In this document: piece by piece, positions 1-7,763 of the stretch
Layout: each line of letters opens with the position of its first letter
Numbering within the stretch: position 1 is the first letter of the stretch
DNA from: DATLHO01 sp035539855
GTDB taxonomy: Bacteria > Bacteroidota > Ignavibacteria > OLB7
NCBI GenBank assembly: GCA_035539855.1
Contig: DATLHO010000227.1
Span: forward strand, 1 to 45,676
Reading direction: 5' to 3'
Length of the DNA: 45,676 bases
Made by a program: the position numbers and the translations under genes
Notes under the pieces: model-generated
What the model was told of the DNA's origin: nothing
The model's input: the letters and a program-made list of their open reading frames with translations, nothing else
The model's database searches: none

Positions 1-99
1 CGGAAGGTCGCTCTGATCGCCGTCGTCAACAAGATGCTGCGCATCGCCTACGCCGTCGCAAAGTCCGGTGCCGTGTACAGCCCAAGCCAAAGGCAGTAG
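1..99 (+). CDS. IS110-family transposase, C-terminal fragment (cut by window edge)
   Basis: The reading frame is open from base 1 and stops at TAG 97-99, giving 32 residues. The stretch KVALIAVVNKMLRIAYAVAK followed by SGAVY resembles the conserved C-terminal tail of IS110-family DEDD transposases, which typically read 'hAhhAvMNKLLRhhaAhhKsGhpY'. IS110 enzymes move elements by recombination without DDE chemistry and, in studied members, use an element-encoded bridge RNA. Only the tail is visible, so I cannot tell whether the gene is intact to the left. Downstream lies a long hairpin (164-209) that may belong to the element's non-coding end. The short length limits confidence in the family call. 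Confidence 0.6.
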   Translation, partial: RKVALIAVVNKMLRIAYAVAKSGAVYSPSQRQ

Positions 100-163
100 G
101 ATTCGAAAAGTCCTTGCATCTAATCACAGTTCATCCTCGCGGAGCGAAGCGGAGCGGGGATCT

Positions 164-209
164 GTCTTCGGCGGTAGCCGTGCCGGACGGTACCGCTACC
201 GCGGAAGAC
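164..209. repeat. Long imperfect inverted repeat downstream of the transposase end
   Basis: The left arm GTCTTCGGCGGTAGC (164-178) pairs with GCTACCGCGGAAGAC (195-209) with one mismatch. A nested CCGT/ACGG pair sits in the loop. It lies 65 bases after the transposase stop and about 135 bases before the end of bshC. It could be a transcription terminator, although no T-run follows on either strand. It could also be structured RNA from the non-coding end of an IS110/IS1111-type element. No gene is visible from 100 to 345. Confidence 0.5.
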
Positions 210-305
210 GGATTCCCGGACGCATACGTGAATATCATTCGCGAGAATGACGGGTCGTGAGAAGGAGCGTCCCGAAACCAGAATCCCACCCGAACCCGTC
301 ACTCG

Positions 306-347
306 TGACATCTGACATCTGACAGCTATCATCTGACATCCAACATC
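306..347. repeat. Heptanucleotide tandem repeat array (six units, TGACATC)
   Basis: Six seven-base units lie in exact phase on the plus strand: TGACATC, TGACATC, TGACAGC, TATCATC, TGACATC, CAACATC. The stop codon of bshC (complement of 346-348) overlaps the last unit. The reverse complement, GATGTCA, is the unit of a second array at 11271-11340. These look like members of a dispersed short tandem repeat family, comparable in style to the heptanucleotide STRR repeats of cyanobacteria. There are no spacers, so this is not CRISPR. Confidence 0.85.
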
Positions 348-1944
348 AAACCTCCACCACCTGCACCACCCCCTCCGCAACCTCCACCGCCCCCAGCACC
401 GACCGCACCCGCTCCAGTCCATACTTGTTGATGTAGTACAGCGCGTTGAGCGTGCGCTCCTGGAGGTGGCCTCCGGGGAGCACGAGCTCGCGGGCGGATT
501 CGAGACGGTCGATCTCGGTCTGGCTGCGACGCTTGAGTGCCGAGCGCAGGCGCTTCGTGAAGTCGTCGAGTCCCTTCTCGGCACTCGCGCCCGTCGCGCC
601 CAGGGTCTTCTCGAGCGTCGGGTCGATGCGTCGCGTGAGCGCCTCGAGCTCGGCGATCGCCGAGCGCATCTGCGCGAGCGCGCGCTCGCGCGCGTCGTCG
701 ATCTCGCGCTCGACGGTCTCGTCGACGACGTGCGCTGCGACGTTGAAGTCCTCGCGGAGGATCTGCTCGAGCGCGAGCCCGGCCTGCTCCAGCGCGCGCT
801 TCGCCTTCGGCTCGAGCAGCAGCACGAATGGACGCGAGACGAACTGCGGGGCCTCGAGATCGAATGAAGCATAGGCGCCGGCGACCTGGTCGAGGTAGGC
901 GACTTCGCTGGGTCCGCCGAGGTACATCGCCGTCGGAAGAACCGCGTCCTGCACGAGCGGGCGCAGCGCGACGTTCGGCGACAGCAGCTCGGGCGTACTG
1001 CGGGCGATCTCGGCGATCTGCTCGCGCGTGTATCGCGTGCCGGCCTCGCGAAGCGTGTATCCGTCGCCGGTGACGTCGAGCGAGCGCCGGGCGCCGTCGT
1101 GCGTCATGAACAGCGCGCCGGCCTTCGGTGAGATCGGCGTCGCATGCCCGGCATCGGCCAGCGCTGCGGTTCGCTCGACGAGCGCCGCGTGCAGCGTCGC
1201 GGGCTCGAGCGCTTCGCGCTCGAAGACGTCGGCCGCAAGGCGCTTCAGCCGGGCGTTGCGGCTGCTGAGCACCACCAGAGGAACATCCCCGAGTATCCCG
1301 TAGAGCGATCGCGCGAAGCCCGAGGCCAGCGTCGCTGCGGCGCCGTATGCGCTCTCGAGAAGGTCCGTCACCTCCGACGTGAACTCCGTCTCCATCATCG
1401 TCTCGCGCAGTGACGACTCGAGCGCATCGAGCGCCTCGCGTGCCACCATGCGATCACCGACGTGGCGCGGACTCGCGTCGCCGTCGTCGTACGCGATCCC
1501 GCGTGCGAGGCCCGCGCGATCGAGCACGGTGATCCGGCGCGCCTCGTCGAAGTCGTGATCGTCCGCCTCGATCCAGAAGACTGCCACGAAGCGGTGCTCG
1601 GGGTATCGTGCCTCGAGCTCGCGCGCCTGTCGCACGGCGCCGATCGCCTTGTAGAGCGTGTACAGCGGACCGGTCGCGATGCCCGCCTGCTGGCCCGTGA
1701 CGACAGCATAGGAGCCGGGCTCCCGCAGGACCTCGGCGGCCGCCAAGGCCGCTGGGGGCGCGCTCCACGCCAGCATGTCGGCAAGCAGCGCGTCGGCGAG
1801 CGAGGCGCGATGCTCGACGTCGAATCGATCGATCGATCGCAGTGCGACCGTCGCGACGGAGCCCGCGCCGTCGATCGAAGTGCGTGTGTCGGAAAGGTGC
1901 GGCGGATACTGCGCCAGGGCGCTGAGCGGAATGGTCTGCGACAT
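346..1944 (-). CDS. bshC: Bacillithiol biosynthesis cysteine-adding enzyme BshC
   Basis: The 532-residue product matches the usual BshC length (about 540). BshC joins cysteine to glucosaminyl-malate in the last step of bacillithiol synthesis, in the cytosol. Recognisable family blocks are VVTGQQAGIATGPLYTLYKA near residue 80, FWIEADDHDFDEARRI near 120, a central 'YLGGPSEVAYL' block and a C-terminal coiled-coil-rich region. An in-frame ATG lies further upstream at 2085, but I chose 1944 because MSQTIPLSAL matches the expected N-terminus and the longer start would run into nth. The gene follows nth by 10 bases, so the two probably share a transcript. The stop codon is embedded in the heptad repeat array. 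No bshA or bshB is in view; they are often unlinked. Confidence 0.93.
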   Translation of the reverse strand: MSQTIPLSALAQYPPHLSDTRTSIDGAGSVATVALRSIDRFDVEHRASLADALLADMLAWSAPPAALAAAEVLREPGSYAVVTGQQAGIATGPLYTLYKAIGAVRQARELEARYPEHRFVAVFWIEADDHDFDEARRITVLDRAGLARGIAYDDGDASPRHVGDRMVAREALDALESSLRETMMETEFTSEVTDLLESAYGAAATLASGFARSLYGILGDVPLVVLSSRNARLKRLAADVFEREALEPATLHAALVERTAALADAGHATPISPKAGALFMTHDGARRSLDVTGDGYTLREAGTRYTREQIAEIARSTPELLSPNVALRPLVQDAVLPTAMYLGGPSEVAYLDQVAGAYASFDLEAPQFVSRPFVLLLEPKAKRALEQAGLALEQILREDFNVAAHVVDETVEREIDDARERALAQMRSAIAELEALTRRIDPTLEKTLGATGASAEKGLDDFTKRLRSALKRRSQTEIDRLESARELVLPGGHLQERTLNALYYINKYGLERVRSVLGAVEVAEGVVQVVEV

Positions 1945-1954
1945 GGCGGTGAAA

Positions 1955-2746
1955 TTACGACCGACGCGTCGATCGTTTGCGCTGCGGAGCGTGACGAAGA
2001 ATGTCGGCAAGGACCGCGTCGCCGCTTGCGGCGCGTGCTCCGCGCCGCTCGTTGCGCGCGTGCTCGTCCTTGAGCTCCCATGCACACAGATCGAACAACG
2101 GGCATTCGAAACAGTGCGGCCGCTGGGCCTTGCAGACGTGCCGACCGAAGCGGATGAGCGCGACGTGCAGCGTGCGTCCGGAGCCGGGCGGGATCTGCGG
2201 CCGGAGCTCGTGAAAGGTCCGGTCGGGCGTCGTCGTGTCGACGATGCCGAGCCGGTTCGCGACGCGATGGATGTGCGTGTCGATCGCGCAGAGATCGCGA
2301 CCGAGCGAGAACATGAGCACGCACGCGGCGGTCTTCAGTCCGACTCCCTTGATCGCCGTGAGCTCCTCGAGGAGCGCGGCGTCGTCGGTGCTCTCGAAGT
2401 GCTCGAGCTCGAGCGCGCCATATCGCTCACGCAGCGAGCGCAGTCCCTGGATGATCGTGCGCGCCTTCTGATCGGCGAGGCCGCCGACGCGAATCGCGGC
2501 GGCGACGTCCTTCGGATCGGCGTCGGCGACCGCCTGCCACGAAGCGAACGTCGCGCGCAGGTTCAGATAGGCGCGCTCGCTGTTGATGTCGGAAGTGCTC
2601 TGCGAGAGGATGGTGGCCACGAGCGCGTCGACGGGATGCGGACGGTCGTCCTCACGCCAGTCGGTGTACTCTTCGAGGCGCGAGAGAATCGTCGCGATCC
2701 GCTTCTGCTCAGGCGTGAGCGTCGTTCGTGCGCGCGATCGGGTCAT
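1955..2746 (-). CDS. nth: Endonuclease III-family DNA glycosylase/AP lyase
   Basis: This 263-residue base-excision repair enzyme removes oxidised pyrimidines and nicks the abasic site. The helix-hairpin-helix reads IKGVGLKTA, with the catalytic Lys at about residue 138. The catalytic Asp lies in AIDTHIHRV at about 156. Four cysteines (205, 212, 215, 221) with spacing C-X6-C-X2-C-X5-C match the Nth [4Fe-4S] cluster. The protein is longer than E. coli Nth (211 aa), with about 20 extra residues at the N-terminus and a basic C-terminal tail of about 40. It is the first gene of the nth-bshC pair. A terminator-like hairpin sits 25-46 bases upstream of the ATG on the same strand, which could act as a leader attenuator or end an upstream short RNA. 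Confidence 0.93.
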   Translation of the reverse strand: MTRSRARTTLTPEQKRIATILSRLEEYTDWREDDRPHPVDALVATILSQSTSDINSERAYLNLRATFASWQAVADADPKDVAAAIRVGGLADQKARTIIQGLRSLRERYGALELEHFESTDDAALLEELTAIKGVGLKTAACVLMFSLGRDLCAIDTHIHRVANRLGIVDTTTPDRTFHELRPQIPPGSGRTLHVALIRFGRHVCKAQRPHCFECPLFDLCAWELKDEHARNERRGARAASGDAVLADILRHAPQRKRSTRRS

Positions 2747-2770
2747 TCGTCGGTTCGGGTGCTGAAATGC

Positions 2771-2792
2771 AAAAAGCCCCGCTTCGAGGGCT
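2771..2792 (-). terminator. Terminator-like hairpin just upstream of nth
   Basis: Read on the minus strand, AGCCC (2792-2788) and GGGCT (2779-2775) form a short stem followed at once by TTTTT (2775-2771). This is the layout of a Rho-independent terminator, but it precedes nth rather than following a gene. It may attenuate nth transcription or end a short upstream transcript. Confidence 0.45.
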
Positions 2793-2852
2793 CTTCATCG
2801 TCCGGCGCGGGCCGGCCGTCATCATCGATTGTCGTTTACGGACGCACAAAAA

Positions 2853-2910
2853 AAAAGAGGATGCTCCTTAAAGTCACCACACCATTAAGGAGCATTCCCC
2901 TACCTCTTTT
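2853..2910. terminator. Large near-symmetric hairpin with A-run and T-rich flank
   Basis: ATGCTCCTTAA (2861-2871) is perfectly complementary to TTAAGGAGCAT (2885-2895) around a 13-base loop. An outer stem AAAAGAGG (2853-2860) pairs with CCTCTTTT (2903-2910). A-rich sequence on the left and CTCTTTTGTTT on the right would give a U-tract in both directions. It sits between two divergent transcription units, where no terminator is expected. It may insulate them, end short RNAs, or serve as a protein-binding palindrome. Confidence 0.55.
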
Positions 2911-3326
2911 GTTTCACCACCACAACGAAAGGAGTATATAAGAGAGAGAAGGTTTGACGCACCTACACAGTCCCCATCGTGTATAAGCTCGTCAAGAGAG
3001 GCATGCTGTGCGTTCTTATGACTGCCGAGCAAAGAGCTCTGTGGTAGCAGTGACGCAGATCTTTGGAACCTTACTCATACTCCCGTTGCGGATGCAAACA
3101 TACGTTAACAACTTCCCGAACGCAAGCCCCGATTCGCCCGAACACCGTGTCTGGACTGGGTTTGGTGGCACGAATGGACCCTGCACACTCGCGCGGTGAC
3201 GCCTGGACAGCGCCCCGCCCGTGCGAGCGATGTCCATACGACGCGCCCGACCGACGACCTATTGCATCGGAAGGCTCATCCGCTGCCAGACCGTATCTTT
3301 CGCGCTCCACTCATCGACGATCACAC

Positions 3327-5171
3327 GTGCTCCTTCGCCCGTTCGCTCCCCTCCTGCTCGGACTCGCGGTTCTCCTCGGCGCATGCGGCGACGGATCCGA
3401 CGTGTCGTCACCGAAGCGCAGGATCGTCATCGGACTGAACCCGTCGGAGAAGTCGGAGAACGTGCAGCGCAACGCGCGTGTGCTCGCGAAGCTGATCGAG
3501 GATCGCGTCGGCATGCCCGTCGAGATGTTCGTCGCGCAGGACTACACGGGACTGGTGCTCGCGCTGCGCAGCCGCAACATCGACTTCGCCTTCTTCGCGC
3601 CGCTGAGCTACGTCTTCGCCGAGCGCGAGGCCGATGCGCGCGTGCTGCTGAAGGCCGAGCGCAAGGGCCGTCCTTACTACTACGGCGCGATCATCGTCAA
3701 CGCCGACAGCGCCTATCGCACGCTCGATGATCTCAAGGGACGCACGATCGCGTGGGTCGATCCGACGTCGGCCTCCGGATATCTCTTTCCGAAGGCGGCG
3801 CTGATCGAGGCGGGCATCGATCCGGAGAAGCACTTCTCGCAGCAGACCTTTGCCGGCGGACACGACGCGGTGATCCTCTCGGTGATCAACGGCACGATCG
3901 CGGCCGGCGCCACCTACTCGAACGACACGCTCGGCGCCAGCGGATCGTGGACGCAGCTCGGCGACGGCGCGTTCCGCGGACGCGTGCGGCCGATCCACTT
4001 CTCGCGCCCGATCCCCGGCGACAACCTCGCGACGACGCAGTCGATGATCGACGAGCACGGCGACATCGTCGAGAAGGTGCGCACCGCGGTGATGGGGCTG
4101 ACCAGCGACTCCGCCGGACGCGCGCTGATGCAGAGCATGTACCACGTCGACGCGATGATTCCCGCGACGAGCGAGGACTACCAGCCGGTCCGCGACGCGG
4201 CCGAGGCGCTCGACCTCGACATCACCGGCACGCCCAATCCGGACCTGCGCCGCAACGACACGATCTCGACGCTGCTCTTCGCGATCGCGACGGCCCTGTT
4301 CCTCGGCGGGCTCGTCTGGCAGACGCTCGCCGAGCGCCGCCGGCGCACGCGCGCGTCGCGCATCGCGACGGCCGCCGCCAGCGCCGCCGACACCGACCGG
4401 CAGTTCTCGATGCGCGACCTCGGCGTCATCTTCACCGATCGCGACGGCCAGACGTTCACGGCGCTGAAGTCGGTCTCCGTCGACATCGACCGCGGCGAGT
4501 TCATCGCGGTCATCGGATTGTCGGGCGCGGGCAAGTCGACCTTCCTGCGCTGCCTCAACCGGATGAACGAGCCGACCAGCGGCACGGTGCTGTTCGAGGG
4601 ACGTGACGTCACGCACGTCACCGGCCGCGCCCTGACGGAGCTGCGCCGGCAGATCGGATTCATCTTCCAGCAGTTCAATCTCGTCCGCAGCCTGCCCGTG
4701 CTGCAGAACGTCCTCAGCGGGAGGCTCGCGTACGCTCCGGGCCTGCGCTCGTTCTTCGGATCGTTCGCGCAGAAGGATGTCGATCTCGCGCGGCACTACC
4801 TCTCGGAGGTCGGACTCGTCGAGAAGATCCACAACCGCGCCGATGCGCTCTCCGGCGGCCAGCAGCAGCGCGTCGCGATCGCGCGCGCGCTCGTGCAGCA
4901 GCCGAAGGTGATCCTCGCCGACGAGCCGATGGCCTCGCTCGATCCGAAGCTCTCGGAGGTGATCCTGCAGTTGCTTCGAAAGTTCAATCGCGACGAGGGC
5001 ATCACCGTCATCGTCAACCTCCACGTCCTCGAGCTCGCGCGTCGCTACGCCGATCGCATCATCGCCTTCCGCGCCGGCGAGATCCACTTCGACGGACCGC
5101 CCGATGCGCTGACGCCCGAGATCGTCGAGGAGGTCTATCGCACGAGCCGCGAGCAGATGGAGAAACTGTAA
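3327..5171 (+). CDS. Fused phosphonate-type ABC transporter: binding lipoprotein (PhnD-like) plus ATPase (PhnC-like)
   Basis: The frame opens at 3063, but I chose GTG 3327 because it starts a clean lipoprotein signal (LLLGLAVLLGAC, lipidated Cys about residue 20); upstream codon use is poor. Product is about 614 residues. Residues 30-300 are a PhnD-type phosphonate/phosphite-binding domain, with SRNIDFAFFAPLSYVF and VDPTSASGYLFPKAAL characteristic of the family. A hydrophobic helix follows at about 313-333, then basic RRRRTR. From about 350 the chain is an ABC ATPase: Walker A GLSGAGKST (about 397), signature LSGGQQQR, Walker B VILADEP and an H-loop His in VNLHVLE. The topology implied is periplasmic binding domain, one helix, cytoplasmic ATPase. 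These are normally separate proteins. The stop overlaps the phnE start (TAATG), supporting one three-part importer for phosphonate, phosphite or a related oxyanion. No C-P lyase genes are in view. Confidence 0.9.
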   Translation: MLLRPFAPLLLGLAVLLGACGDGSDVSSPKRRIVIGLNPSEKSENVQRNARVLAKLIEDRVGMPVEMFVAQDYTGLVLALRSRNIDFAFFAPLSYVFAEREADARVLLKAERKGRPYYYGAIIVNADSAYRTLDDLKGRTIAWVDPTSASGYLFPKAALIEAGIDPEKHFSQQTFAGGHDAVILSVINGTIAAGATYSNDTLGASGSWTQLGDGAFRGRVRPIHFSRPIPGDNLATTQSMIDEHGDIVEKVRTAVMGLTSDSAGRALMQSMYHVDAMIPATSEDYQPVRDAAEALDLDITGTPNPDLRRNDTISTLLFAIATALFLGGLVWQTLAERRRRTRASRIATAAASAADTDRQFSMRDLGVIFTDRDGQTFTALKSVSVDIDRGEFIAVIGLSGAGKSTFLRCLNRMNEPTSGTVLFEGRDVTHVTGRALTELRRQIGFIFQQFNLVRSLPVLQNVLSGRLAYAPGLRSFFGSFAQKDVDLARHYLSEVGLVEKIHNRADALSGGQQQRVAIARALVQQPKVILADEPMASLDPKLSEVILQLLRKFNRDEGITVIVNLHVLELARRYADRIIAFRAGEIHFDGPPDALTPEIVEEVYRTSREQMEKL

Positions 5172-5938
5172 TGTCCAAGCGCATCTTTCCCTGGACCCTT
5201 CTGGCAGTGCTCGTCGTCTTCACCGCGTGGTCGGTCGGTGAGACCGGCTTCAGCATCGCGGGCGTCTACGAGGGCTTCTTCGAGAAGCCGTTCCTTCGAC
5301 AGTTCATCGAGGGGATGTGGCCGCTGAACTGGACGATCATCGAGGAGGTGCTCTACCAGACGCTCGTCACGATCCAGATCGCGTGGCTCGGCACGCTCAT
5401 CGCCGCGGCGATCTCCCTTCCGCTCTCGTTCCTCGCCGCGCGTAACATCACGCCCGCCGTCGCTCTCGGCACTTCGATCCGGGCGTTCTTCAACATCGAT
5501 CGCTCGATCGACGTGCTCATCGTTGCGCTCGTCCTGGTCTCGGCGATCGGACTTGGTCCGCTGCCGGGCGTGCTCGCGGTCGGCATCCACTCGATCGGCG
5601 CGATGGGCAAGCTCTTCACCGAGGCGATCGAGTCGATCGACCGCGGTCCGATCGAGGCCCTCGAATCCACCGGTGCGTCGCACGCACAGGTCGTTCGATG
5701 GGCGGTCGTGCCGCAGGTGATCCCCCACCTTATCTCGTTGTCGCTGTACAGACTGGAGCTCAACATCCGATCGTCGGTGGTGCTCGGCATCGTCGGCGCC
5801 GGCGGCATCGGCTTTCTGCTGCTCGACAACGTCCGCCAGTTCCAGTACCAGAACGTCTCGCTCATCCTCGTCGTGATCACCGCGCTGGTCATGGCGATCG
5901 ATTATCTCTCGGGAAAGCTTCGCAAGGCGGTGCTCTGA
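5171..5938 (+). CDS. phnE: Phosphonate-type ABC transporter permease
   Basis: This 255-residue inner-membrane permease forms the channel for the fused PhnD-PhnC protein, with which it overlaps by one base. Hydrophobic segments lie near residues 8-25, 70-95, 110-135, 140-160, 195-215 and 225-245. The EAA loop that contacts the ATPase reads EAIESIDRGPIEALESTGAS, about residues 158-177, followed by VVPQVIP, as in PhnE. VVLGIVGAGGIGFLL is a hallmark of the PhnE/PtxC group. The substrate could be phosphonates or phosphite and cannot be fixed from sequence. Transcription is presumably from the promoter region upstream of 3327. Confidence 0.92.
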   Translation: MSKRIFPWTLLAVLVVFTAWSVGETGFSIAGVYEGFFEKPFLRQFIEGMWPLNWTIIEEVLYQTLVTIQIAWLGTLIAAAISLPLSFLAARNITPAVALGTSIRAFFNIDRSIDVLIVALVLVSAIGLGPLPGVLAVGIHSIGAMGKLFTEAIESIDRGPIEALESTGASHAQVVRWAVVPQVIPHLISLSLYRLELNIRSSVVLGIVGAGGIGFLLLDNVRQFQYQNVSLILVVITALVMAIDYLSGKLRKAVL

Positions 5939-6037
5939 ACGACGTCGGTGGCATGGATTTTCCGCCCCATTCCTCCGAACCGGATGAACAGACACCCGCT
6001 ACGACGTACGACCGGCCATGCCGGTGGAGCGTGGGAT

Positions 6038-6787
6038 ATGCGTCCCCGATTGGTTCGAATTCTCGCGATCGTCGCGGCCTCGGTGATACCGGGCGCCTCG
6101 CCGACCGTAGCCCTTCCCTGGTCCGCGGCACCAGCCGCGGCAGTTCCGTGCGCCTTCGATGTGCTTCGTGCCGGCGATATGATCCGGTTTCGACAGGTCG
6201 GCGCCGATGTTCCGGAGGCCGTCGCCACCGATCTGGCACGACGGATTCACCGGATCGAAAAGCTCACCAGCCGCCTTTCCAACGACGAGGGATTCCTTCG
6301 CAGCGCCGATGAAGCGACGCTGCTGCTGCTCTTCAACCGGACCGAGGGGAAGGCCGAGCTCCTGCGCGCGTACTCCTCGAGCTTCGGGGGAACGCCGCCA
6401 CCGGAGAATCTCTTCACGCACCTCGATCGGGCGATCGACGGACTCTGGGAGGAGATCGAGCGACTCGCCCCGACGTTTTCCTCCGGCACGGGTCATCCGT
6501 TGATCGGGTCGCTCGCGACGGCGCTCGAGCGGCAATTGCGCGCGACCGTTCCGAAGGCGACGTTCGTCGGCGGCATGCTGCGCGAGAAGCAGTGGCGCGT
6601 GCGCCTGAGCTCGCTCGGCCTGCCGGAGGGACGTGCGATGACCGGCGTGCTCTTCTACCGAATCCCCGATCAGCCGTGGGTCATCTGTCGCGAGTTCGAG
6701 GTCGCGCAGCGCTACTTCGAGCGCCAGCGCGCCGACGGTCCCAACGAGATCACCTTCGGATGTCTCCGGCTGCAGCAGCAGGCGTAG
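6038..6787 (+). CDS. Exported protein of unknown function
   Basis: I do not recognise this 249-residue protein. I chose ATG 6038 because it begins a basic N-terminus and hydrophobic stretch (MRPRLVRILAIVAASVIPGA) ending near AAAVPC, consistent with Sec export; an upstream ATG at 5948 would bury this signal. The rest looks helical, with acidic and basic heptads (RRIHRIEKLTSRLSNDEGFL, ERLAPTF). Near the C-terminus is a mixed segment with GVLFYRIPDQPWVICREFEV. It lies about 100 bases after phnE on the same strand and may share its transcript, but nothing ties it to phosphonate uptake. A strong hairpin terminator follows at 6822-6862. Confidence 0.75.
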   Translation: MRPRLVRILAIVAASVIPGASPTVALPWSAAPAAAVPCAFDVLRAGDMIRFRQVGADVPEAVATDLARRIHRIEKLTSRLSNDEGFLRSADEATLLLLFNRTEGKAELLRAYSSSFGGTPPPENLFTHLDRAIDGLWEEIERLAPTFSSGTGHPLIGSLATALERQLRATVPKATFVGGMLREKQWRVRLSSLGLPEGRAMTGVLFYRIPDQPWVICREFEVAQRYFERQRADGPNEITFGCLRLQQQA

Positions 6788-6821
6788 CGCCAGTCGCGAT
6801 CGACCGGACTCCATCGACAAA

Positions 6822-6862
6822 CGACGAAGGGCACTGCGCATCGCTCGCAGTGCCCTTCGTCG
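6822..6862. terminator. Bidirectional terminator, 17-bp perfect stem
   Basis: CGACGAAGGGCACTGCG (6822-6838) pairs perfectly with 6846-6862 around a seven-base loop. It sits between two convergent genes, the unknown exported protein (+) and rnc (-), so it probably serves both. There is no strong T-run on either side. Confidence 0.8.
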
Positions 6863-6885
6863 CGTCGGATCTCCGACGATGATGT

Positions 6886-7737
6886 CTACTTCTCCACGCC
6901 GATGTTCATCTTGTCGACCGCCTCGGCCGCGGCCTGTTGCTCGGCCTCCTTCTTGCTCCGCCCCTGCCCGCGCCCCATCTGCTTGTCGCCGACGAACACC
7001 TCGACGGTGAAGATCCTCTCGTGGTCGGGGCCGTCCTCCTTGACGACGTTGTAGCGCGGCACCCCGAGGCCGCGCGACTGGGTGTATTCCAGGAGGATGC
7101 TCTTGAAGTTCTCGTCGATGAAGAGGATCCGCTCGAACATCTCGGGAGTCAGCAGCGTACGGGCGAGGAAGTCCTTGACCGGCAGCAACGTCGAGCCGCA
7201 GTCGAGGTAGATCGCCGCGATGATCGCCTCGAACGCGTCGGCCAGGAGCGAGTCGTTGCCCTGGGTGAGCGACTGCTCGGCCGAAGCGTTGAGCAGGATC
7301 GAGTCCTCCAGCCGCAGCGCGCGGGCGCAGAGCGTGAGCGCTTTGCGGTTGACCAGGCGCGAGCGGAGCTTCGTGAGATCTCCTTCCTGGATATCGCCGT
7401 AGCGATGGAAGAGGAACTCTCCGATGAGCATGTTGAGGATCGAGTCGCCGAGGAACTCGAGGCGCTCGTTGCTGACGATCGTCTCGTGCTCGGCGATCTG
7501 CAGATAGCTGCGATGGATCAGCGCCTGTTCGAAGAACGCGGCGTTGCGGATCCTGTAGCCGATGGCGGCCTCGAGTCGTGCGAGGTCCTCGGCGGAGAAG
7601 AGGTTGTGCGAAAGAAACGCGCGGTTGTCCTTCTCCGGTTCGAAGACCGCCGGCGTGTCGTTCCGTTTGCTGCTCGATTCCGCCCGGTTGAACAGCTTGC
7701 CAATCAGCTGTCTCAATGCGGTGCGCGATGTTCCCAC
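6886..7737 (-). CDS. rnc: Ribonuclease III
   Basis: This 283-residue double-strand-specific RNase processes rRNA precursors and structured RNAs. The signature NERLEFLGDS is at residues 90-99 and the second active-site block DAFEAIIAAIYLD at 167-179 (Asp167 and Glu170 bind metal). A C-terminal double-stranded RNA-binding domain spans about 205-278, ending in GRSKKEAEQQAAAEAV. The start is GTG at 7737. An N-terminal extension of about 50 residues precedes the usual RNase III start and is not recognised. It is the last gene of the fatty-acid cluster, 26 bases after fabF, an order (acpP-fabF-rnc) seen in many bacteria. Confidence 0.96.
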   Translation of the reverse strand: MGTSRTALRQLIGKLFNRAESSSKRNDTPAVFEPEKDNRAFLSHNLFSAEDLARLEAAIGYRIRNAAFFEQALIHRSYLQIAEHETIVSNERLEFLGDSILNMLIGEFLFHRYGDIQEGDLTKLRSRLVNRKALTLCARALRLEDSILLNASAEQSLTQGNDSLLADAFEAIIAAIYLDCGSTLLPVKDFLARTLLTPEMFERILFIDENFKSILLEYTQSRGLGVPRYNVVKEDGPDHERIFTVEVFVGDKQMGRGQGRSKKEAEQQAAAEAVDKMNIGVEK

Positions 7738-7763
7738 GGCGTCTCTATGCTACTCTGCGAGTG

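Larger units (their letters stand above)
2747..3326. other. Gene-free, AT-richer regulatory interval between nth and the phosphonate transporter
   Basis: This 580-base divergent interval is clearly less GC-rich than its surroundings. It holds the hairpins listed separately (2771-2792 and 2853-2910). It also has a purine run with TATATA near 2934-2952 and a possible plus-strand promoter, TTGACG 2954-2959 and TATAAG 2982-2987. That promoter's 22-base spacing is longer than the sigma-70 optimum, so it is weak. Short open frames here lack convincing coding character. A small RNA or long leader for the transporter mRNA is possible but I do not recognise one. Confidence 0.5.

Noticed and set aside
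3063..3326. 88 extra N-terminal codons for the PhnD-PhnC fusion
   Set aside because: The stretch lacks codon bias, is Pro/Arg/Ser-rich, and would place the lipoprotein signal in the interior.
3408..5087. A 559-codon minus-strand frame opposite the PhnD-PhnC fusion
   Set aside because: Low-complexity Arg/Asp/Glu translation; the plus strand carries complete ABC transporter motifs.
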